This document shows positions 56,574 to 64,000 of a stretch of DNA of 64,000 bases, piece after piece; the first letter of the stretch is position 1, and every line of letters starts with the position of its first letter. Source of the DNA: Astragalus membranaceus (lineage: Eukaryota > Streptophyta > Magnoliopsida > Fabales > Fabaceae); assembly GCA_039519185.1 (NCBI GenBank), contig CM076854.1, positions 157,104,166 to 157,168,165 of the forward strand, read 5' to 3'. The notes under the pieces are model-generated. The model made no database searches. It was not told the DNA's origin and saw only the letters and a list, made by a program, of their open reading frames with translations. Both the position numbers and the translations under genes were made by a program.

Positions 56574-57470
56574 TCTCTCTCCCTATAATTCCCTCTATTG
56601 AATACTTCCTCTCTCTAAAATTTACAGTGAAAAAAGAGAGAAAGAAAATGCAATGGGAAGCGGGGAATCACATCACCTCATTATAGGGAAGAAGCTAAAA
56701 GGAAAGTGGGGGCTAGGATACCTCTTTGTTTGAGTTCTGAACTGACACAATACACCAACGTATTTATTGTTTTCTTTTTATGTTCTATGATATGATGTGT
56801 ATTGTATAGTTATTTTTTTATTTCTCTCCTATGTTTGAGTTTTCATTTCTCAACTACATGCGGTACCTTTTTCTGTGGAATGAAAGGTTATTGTCTCAAC
56901 TTCATGGTCCCACGTTTGAGGAAGAGATTTGTGTGTGGCTTATGTTGAAAGCAATGGTGTTTTTCAACCAGAACTTCGTGAACTCCTAGCTTTTTCTCTC
57001 GTGTTAACAATCATCATGTTACACCACTTCTTCAATTAATTAAGGATGCTAGCTGCCAATTAGAAATTCTTGGGTGGCATCACTTTCATCCTTTTCTTCG
57101 CTCTCTTGGTCAATTTTCCTATGAAAAATGATACTCAGTATGAACCGATCTAATCTAATATTAATATAATTAAAATATATGTTAGTGTTAGTACTAATAC
57201 TAATACTACTCGAGACCATTTAGATGAGATATTAAGACTCTCTTTCGGCTTAACCAATGTTCTGGGTTTGAATCCAGCTTTGAGTATGCAGCGGTGTTAA
57301 ATATCTTGAAAGAGAACTTTGTCGTTCATTGTGGTCCTACCCAGCTGCGCGGTTATACCAATAAAAACTAATATTAATACTAATATAATCATGTGAGCTA
57401 GCCACGTGTCCAACTTTTAGGGTAAAACCGTCATTGACTTACTAAAAACAAAAATGCGTCAGCTTATTGG
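56574..57470. other. RABC1 upstream region
   Basis: CT-rich 5'UTR and promoter DNA on the minus strand (56574-56690), then AT-rich intergenic sequence. 57215-57365 has a GGGTTTGAATCC B-box-like word and ends in AT-rich DNA, perhaps a SINE relic. Confidence 0.4.
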
Positions 57471-57655
57471 CTCTCTCTCTCTCTCCACGTATCTTTCTAT
57501 TTCTCTTTCTTTTTGTTTTACTTCTTTCTCTAATATAATCTTTCATTTTTTGCATCTCTCTCTCTCTACACCTATCTTTCTCTTTCTCTTTCTTTTTGTT
57601 TTACTTCTTTCTCTAATATAATCTTTCATTTTTTGGCATCTCTCTCTCTCTCTCG
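57471..57655 (+). repeat. Tandem duplication of a CT-rich ~97-bp unit
   Basis: CTTTTTGTTTTACTTCTTTC plus TCTAATATAATCTTTCATTTTTT occurs twice, with CTCTCT runs between. Noncoding. Confidence 0.7.
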
Positions 57656-57689
57656 ACAATCTCCCTCCCTCACTCTCTCTCTACGTGTT

Positions 57690-60010
57690 TCTACCTCTCT
57701 TTTTCATTTTGCAACTTAAAATTTTAGGTCCTCACAGTTGGTTGTCTTGCCAATTTCAGCGACATGAGGATGTCGCCTCCCGGGTTCGAACCTGGGTGTC
57801 AGTAGTGGTAGTGTCTGTGCATAGTGTTTATTTGTCAGTTCATCTAAGTAAACCAAAAAAAATATTAAAATTTTTAGGGTCTAGTGGCGGCGACAAGGGG
57901 CGGCAAGGAGACATGGGTGGCGATTGTTGTGAGAAAAAGGTGTGCAAGTGTACACACAGTCTTTAACAAGTAATATAGTAGAAAGTAGAGATCGTACCCA
58001 CAGGGATTGGATTAATTTCTAAAGTTTAAAATGGTAGTTTAACTAGTGAGAAACAAGTAATAAAATAACAACTAAAATATGAGTATGTGTGAGATAACAG
58101 AAAACAAATAAGCTAAGTAAAGATAGAGTGTATTCAAGTGAGAAAGATAATTGGAATGCTCTTCACTAAGTAAATCACTTTTGATAGCATTATGTTATAT
58201 ATGATGCTCCTGCAATGGATGCTGTAGCAATTAATGCTCCTGCAATGGATGCTCTAGCAATTGATGCGTGCTTTTCAGCAACTAACGTCAGGGTTTCATT
58301 ACAAGTCTTATGTCTAAGCTCTAAATAAGTTCACCCATGTATATGAAGTACCCACAGTATCACCCTATGGACTATGCTATCCTATGTCTAGGTTGTAGCA
58401 TGGAAATAACAAAGTTTTCTTCATTAAACACGTATCCATATTAGTTATTGAGTTCTAATCATAAACCATGTCTGTATTTATGATTTGCATTCACTTTTAG
58501 TTGGCCAATTCTAAATATGAATATGAAAGAGTTATCATGCAAGAACTAAAATGCAAACATCAATATATAACATAAAACTAGTTAAAAGATCATTACAAAG
58601 TTAAAGTATCCCAACTAGAGAAGTTTAGCTCATGCTAGACATTACTGAGCACATACAAACAGAGATAGCCATGTTCATATGTTTGATAATACAAAGGGAA
58701 GAAAATAAAGAAAGAATTACACGGTTGAAGTTCCCTTGCAAAAATCCGCCTAATAATGCTCCAGCAATCAAACAGCAACACGAAATGGTGTAGACGTAGA
58801 GAGTGAAGTTGTCAATTTCACCACCCTCCTTCAATACCTATGAAGTGTGAGTGATTCTAATTCTCTAACTTGGTATATCTTCAAATGAGGAGAAGGATAT
58901 GTATTTATAGGCTCCTTGAGAGAGGTTTCCTTCATGGTGGGGTTTGCTTGGGCAACAAGGTTACTTTGAGATGAAGTTAGGTTTTCCTTTTTTAGTTTTA
59001 TCTCAAAAGCTTCCATGTGATCACCCATCATGTTAAAAGAAGAGGTCCATTGATGAGAGGACAAGTGTCAATTAGAAGGGTGACTCTTGTGGGCTATGGA
59101 GTCTATGGTAGGCGCCGAAATATCTCACTGGCCACTTGCCTTACTATTGACGCATCATGACGTCATCACCAGGATGCTGGGGCATTCTGTGTTGTGAAGA
59201 TTGCTGGGGCAATTGATGTTGGCAGCGATGCTGGGGCATTGCCTCTGCTACTATTGCTGGTGCATTTCTTGCTGGGGCAATTATTGCTGCAGCAAATGAA
59301 CAAACTGCTGCAGCAATTGAACAAACACATAAAATACCACATTCATGAGATTCTCACTGTTATTTAGATTTGAAAGCGTATATAACTCTATATAAAATAG
59401 AGTTATCAGCGATCACGGTAGTTGCAACGTGGCTGGATTCACCTAAGCTTTATCTTCTTCCTCTGTCACTTGCATATTCTTTCATCTTATATTTATCTCA
59501 TGTTCTTTTTGCTGATTTTTATTCCATTTTTAAGATTTGAATAACGTACTAGCTTTTTTTTTTAACTTTCTACAACTTAATTTTTTTGGCATGGTGGCGA
59601 AAACGAAAGCGGGGGGAGGCGCGACAGGGAATTGTAATGTAGCCAGATTCAGTTTAACTGTATTTTCTTCCTCTCTCATTTGCATATTCTTTCATCTTAT
59701 CTTTATCTCTTTTTTTTTGCTGATTTTTACTTCATTCTTAAGATTTGAATAAGGCAGGCACTGGATTTTTTTTAACTTTTTGCAACTTACATTTTTTAAT
59801 GTGTGGTGGCGGTGACGGGGAGTGGCAATCGCGGTGGTTGCAATGTCGCTGGATTCACATTAAATGTATCTTCTTTCCCTCTCATTTGCATATTCCTTCA
59901 TCTTATCTTTATCTCATTTTCTTTTTTTTTTTTGATTTTTACTCTATTTTTAAGATGCCGAACAAGGTACTGTTTTTTTTTAAAACTTTCTACAACACAA
60001 ATTTTTTAAG
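57690..60010 (+). repeat. Three ~220-bp tandem units, the first split by a solo LTR
   Basis: Each unit contains a TGGCGGNGAC-type GC-rich part, then CATTTGCATATTCTTTCATC, TTATCTTTATCTC and GATTTTTACTCTATTTTTAAGAT, and ends with TTTAACTTTCTACAACTTA. Units lie at about 57700-57924 plus 59414-59570, 59571-59785 and 59786-60000. A Helitron-like 3' end follows at 60149, and tandem repeats near that end are common in Helitrons. Confidence 0.7.
57925..59408 (-). mobile_element. Solo LTR, 1,484 bp
   Basis: Starts TGTTGTGAGAAAAAGG and ends AGAGTTATCA. The duplication GCGAT flanks it (57920-57924, 59409-59413). A TATA on the minus strand (CTATAAATA, 58902-58910) sets the orientation: TGATAACTCT is its 5' end. 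Words GCTGGGGCAATTG and GCTGCAGCAA recur at 59170-59320, upstream of the TATA in that orientation. Related GCTCCTGCAATGGATGCT words lie at 58205-58265. No internal region remains. Confidence 0.88.
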
Positions 60011-60117
60011 TAACTTAGAATATAACTTTTTTCATCGGCTTCTGCCATTTTCTTTTATTAAATTTTACAATTTCCAAAGTATTTATAGGTTCGTAGCAAA
60101 TTATAATAAATAATGTG

Positions 60118-60149
60118 TCACTCGTGCATCTACATGGGTATAGTGCTAG
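60118..60149 (+). mobile_element. Degraded Helitron 3' terminus
   Basis: TCACTCGTGCATCTACATGG then GTATAGTG and CTAG (60146-60149) followed by T. It resembles the intact end at 52678-52706 with an eroded hairpin stem. Confidence 0.5.
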
Positions 60150-60355
60150 TACATACGAAACGTAAGAATTGCACCATGCCTTTGCACAGTATATTTTTAG
60201 TTATCCGTGAATTTCCACTTGTATTGCTTTTCTTACAAATTCTTCGTACTAGATAGTGCTGCTCTTTTCCTATACTAACTTACCTCTCTTTTAAAAAAAC
60301 AAACACACATTCATGAGATTTACTGTTTATATTAAGTAGCAATGAAATCTATATA

Positions 60356-60394
<39 letters not shown>

Positions 60395-61901
60395 GTAAAG
60401 GAAACCCCAATGGAGCCTCCACAATGAATCTCAAGATTTTTGTGTTTTAAAATATATATTTATAATTTACATATGAAGAGGAATTTAATTTTAATGAAAG
60501 ATAATAATAATAATTGCCACTAACTTATTAAATGATTCTCTTAGTGGAATATTAAATAACTATTTATATTTACATTAAATTGATATTTTCTAATTGAAAT
60601 ATAGAACTTGATAATAACAACTAACAATAGTTTAAGTATAATATAATATATCTATAATATATATATATATATATAAGAAATGCAACGGTTTTTTGTTCCT
60701 TCAAATTTATTATTATATATCTATTTCACTTGAATAAATATTATTATTATTATTAATTTTTTCTTCAATTTATTACTTTAATACTTTAAAAATATTATTA
60801 CTTTAACCTTATTAATTTGTATTTATTAATAATAGATTATTACTTTTTTAACAAAAATAATATTATGACTTAATTTGTCATGAAGTTGCAATAGTTTTTA
60901 AATTGAAATGTTTTGAGTTTTTTATTTTTTAGCCTTCTAAGATTACGTTTTAATATACCTTACCAACCATATTGTTATTACTATTATAAGCTTTATGCAT
61001 TTGAAATACATATGTGAATTAGTGATGGTTATTAGTGTTTTTTTATCAGGTTATTATTAGTATTTTATTTTATTAGATATTTATTTGATTTATTTGTATT
61101 GCATATACATCATATTAATGGTATATCGTAATTGCAAATTTTCAATTTAACTGTAATTGGTAATATTAATTTTTAAAAAATATTATTACTTTAGAATTTA
61201 TTAGCTTTAATCTATTAAAAAATATTATTTGATTTTTTAGCGAAAATAATATTATTACTTATATTATAAACATGTTGCCACATTATTATTACATTTTTAT
61301 AAAAGAAGCTTGACTCTTGAATTGTGAGTTTTCCTCCTTTTTTATTTTAAAAACTTTCTCTCTTATTGATTACTCTTAATTCATTACTTGATATTTTGGT
61401 TTTGGTTGCCTTTTGGTGTCTCTAAATTATTATAATTAGTGCTAACAATTATAATTGGTTTTAATAGAGATATAGTTACAATCTTTTCATTTTCCTTCAC
61501 TTTAAGTCTTCTTCAAGAAATACTATAAATATCTAATAAGAGAGGTCACCACATATCTTTTCATTTTTCACTTCACTTTTGTTTGGTTTTTACATCATTT
61601 TTGTAAATTTTTTGGCACTTACATCACTAATATTTAGGGTTGAAGAAAGTCATTGTAGTAGTTGGAATTCAAAGAAAAATTGTGTAACTTTGTCTTTTAT
61701 TTGTAAGCTTTTATGGATTGTTGATTAAGTATTGACTTTGTTATAGGTTCCAAGTTGCATTCATCATATTTTTATAGTGTGTAATTAAAAGCAACTATCT
61801 CTTCTTGGATTGGTATTGGTGTATATCGTCAACTATTAATCGTAGTTTTCTTGATTGAATGGTGGAAGTGTAATTGAGATGCTGTTGTGAGTTTTACGTA
61901 T

Positions 61902-61981
<80 letters not shown>

Positions 61982-63304
61982 GAAGTGTCAATGGAGCCTC
62001 CACAATGAATCTCATAATTTTTACTTTAAATTTTTAAAAAACTTTATCCCTTATTCATTACTCTTAATGCATTAGTGTTGATGCCTTGAATTTGTTGTCA
62101 TTTGGTCTCTCCAAATACAAATTAATTTGATTCATGATTTAAAACTTTTCAATTACCCTTATAAATTAATTGAAAAATTATCTTGGTTGTTTTAAATAAT
62201 ATTTTATTTAGTGTTGATGCCTTAAATAATATTTTATTAAGAATAATATTCATTACTCTTAATACATTAGTGTTGATGCCTTAAATAATATTTTATTTAG
62301 TAAAAAAAATTATCTTGGTTGTTTTAAATTATCAAATATCTTGAATATTCTATCGCAAATTAAATTTGCTTAATAAAATTGCATTATTATTATTTATTTA
62401 TTGGAAAAAATATTTAAAATATGACTAAATATACAACAATTAAAAATTTTATGTTACTTCAAGTATCAAAATACTTAAAATATGACTATCTTTATTTTTA
62501 ATTTAATCTAAGATTTATTTATAATTTCCATATAAGGAAGACTTTAGTTTTGATGCTCCCCATTATCTTTATTTATATTTATATTAAATTATAATATATG
62601 AATGAGAGATTATTTTTAAATTTTAATATAAAATTAAATATTAAAATCATTTTTGCTTTTTATATTAGTTATTATTTTTTATAAATTTATGAGATGAAAT
62701 TTTTATTTATTGTTTTCTTTTCATTTTTAAAAACGTGTTTGTATATATATAAATAAATCTCAGTGTTCTTTTCTGAAAATAATTTCTTTATTTAGAAAGA
62801 AATTATATTATTATTATTAGAATTTGTGAAATTTTAACTTAATGAAGAAACATATTTACCAATTATAATAGTGTAGATGAATTAAAAATATTACAATACA
62901 CATGTATTTCCCTTTTGAGTCAAAATTAATATAAGTTGTTTCTGAAATAAAAAATAATTAGTTGACCTTTATAATATTTTTTTATGTAACATATATTGAA
63001 AGGGGGGTTTCACATTCATATGAATTATTTCCTTAATTGACAATGCACTCATGAGTTAGTAGAATATGAGTGAAAGAGATAGAGTTTTAGTCGTTTATAG
63101 CAAAAAATAACTATTTAAGAGAGACAATTTTGGATGGTGAGGGGAGAGGTTTTTACAAAAAGTTCATCATGAAAAACAAGGAGCAAAAGAAATGAGTGGG
63201 TTTCACGAAAAGAGGTAGAATGCACACAAAAAAGTAAATGTTATAAATAATGTTGTTGTTAGTTTTCCAAACCACTATCCAACACCACTGAAAGATGCAC
63301 CATC
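60150..63304. other. AT-rich Helitron-like debris
   Basis: No gene. Two copies of an end-like sequence AATGGAGCCTCCACAATGAA follow TA repeats at 60409 and 61990. (TA)n runs lie at 60350-60392 and 61939-61978, the latter after (CT)n at 61903-61938. A block GTGTTGATGCCTTAAATAAT plus ATTTTATT is repeated three times at 62060-62300. Confidence 0.5.
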
Positions 63305-63457
63305 ACCATTGATGGGTGCAACATCAAAGTAAGAATTTCAAGAATGTGGGATATCTTGAATATACATCAAAGAAAAGAAATAATCAACACAGACATTGTG
63401 TTAATTGATGAAAATGTACCAATTTATATGATGGTTACCAAATTAATTTTAATTTAA
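63305..63457 (+). pseudogene. RPA1/DUF223-like OB-fold fragment
   Basis: An open stretch of 50 codons reads CNIKVRISRMWDILNIHQRK followed by EIINTDIVLIDENVPIYMM. It matches the N-terminal pattern of plant RPA70-like/DUF223 OB folds (VRVxRxWD...MVLIDE). A stop follows at 63455-63457. Beyond it, pieces such as EYFSVANYMHDT and HTFKQVWQEDK suggest the rest of the domain in broken frames up to about 63600. RPA-like genes are carried by plant Helitrons. Confidence 0.55.
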
Positions 63458-63835
63458 ATAATGTTGTTGATTATCTAGAATATTTTTCAGTAGCAAATTA
63501 CATGCATGATACTATTGGAAGGAACATTGCACATACATTCAAGCAAGTTTGGCAAGAAGACAAAATATATATCTTTGAGAAATTTGGGGTGTGAAAAAAT
63601 AAAGAAAAATATGTTGTGGTTGAAGAGAATTCATCAACGGTAGAGTTCTTTTTTGACACAATAGTGAATGAGGAAGACTGCGATAATAAAATAATCCCTC
63701 ATTTGAAAAAATAAATATCACACACTTTGCTCTACATCCCAAAGTTGACAAAGTAAAGACAATATTTGAATTATTGTATAGAGCAACATCAATGGCCGAT
63801 AGGGGAAATGACTTGAATTACAAATTCTCTTTAGC

Positions 63836-63977
63836 CACTTTATTGTTTCATGAAAAATCATTATTTTATACTCTAAATTTAAATTGCAAACGGTTGTCTA
63901 TTATAGCACTTTATTGTTTCATGAAAAATCATTATTTTATACTCTAAATTTAAATTGCAAACGGTTGTCTATTATAG
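63836..63977 (+). repeat. Perfect 71-bp tandem duplication
   Basis: CACTTTATTGTTTCATGAAA...GGTTGTCTATTATAG occurs twice without a visible difference. It could be real or an assembly effect. Confidence 0.9.
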
Positions 63978-64000
63978 TGTAGCAACAGTAATTGACATTT

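Overview
The window is a stretch of plant nuclear DNA, most likely from a eudicot and probably a papilionoid legume. Signs are the spliced plant genes with AT-rich introns, the mix of Tat-type and chromovirus-like Ty3/gypsy, SIRE-type Ty1/copia, L1-type LINE, CACTA, hAT, Mutator-like and Helitron elements, and the nested insertions. The legume call rests on family resemblance recalled from memory, not on a search. There is no bacterial-style operon, CRISPR array or rRNA gene.

Only two ordinary host genes are well supported. One is an intronless two-finger C2H2 repressor of the ZAT5 type (30743-31510, +). The other is a six-exon Rab18/RABC1 small GTPase (54217-56573, -) whose 213-codon reading frame splices cleanly. 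Nearly everything else is transposable-element DNA.

Layout: 1-1846 is the 3' end of a Tat-type gypsy element, with a promoter-bearing antisense ORF and a 3' LTR. 1847-4650 holds small MITE-like pieces and hairpins. 4653-16747 is a complete, very young gag-only (non-autonomous) gypsy element with 2.4-kb LTRs and the target duplication CTCCC. 16901-20328 is a chromovirus-like element whose single intact ORF (863 codons) does not look like gag-pol. 20485-30360 is a mosaic of hAT MITEs, Mutator-like remnants flanked by hairpin arrays, a retroposon tail and a possible gene-capturing TIR element. The ZAT5-like gene follows. 32416-43905 is a MITE and then a decayed LINE, split by a SIRE-type copia element (35750-41581, target duplication GCATC). 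43930-49503 is a terminal-inverted-repeat element split by a copia-like element, which is itself split by a 3.1-kb solo LTR. 50306-51347 is a CACTA-type element. 52678-52706 is a Helitron 3' end. The RABC1 gene follows. 57690-60149 is a tandem-repeat Helitron tail interrupted by a solo LTR. 60150-64000 is AT-rich Helitron-like debris with a broken RPA-like OB-fold fragment.

The strongest candidates for something undescribed are three. First, the non-autonomous element with the unknown 863-aa ORF. Second, the arrays of 33-38-bp palindromes beside two diverged copies of a Mutator-like remnant, where stem sequence changes but pairing is kept. Third, the repeated pattern of short-motif arrays sitting just upstream of LTR TATA boxes.
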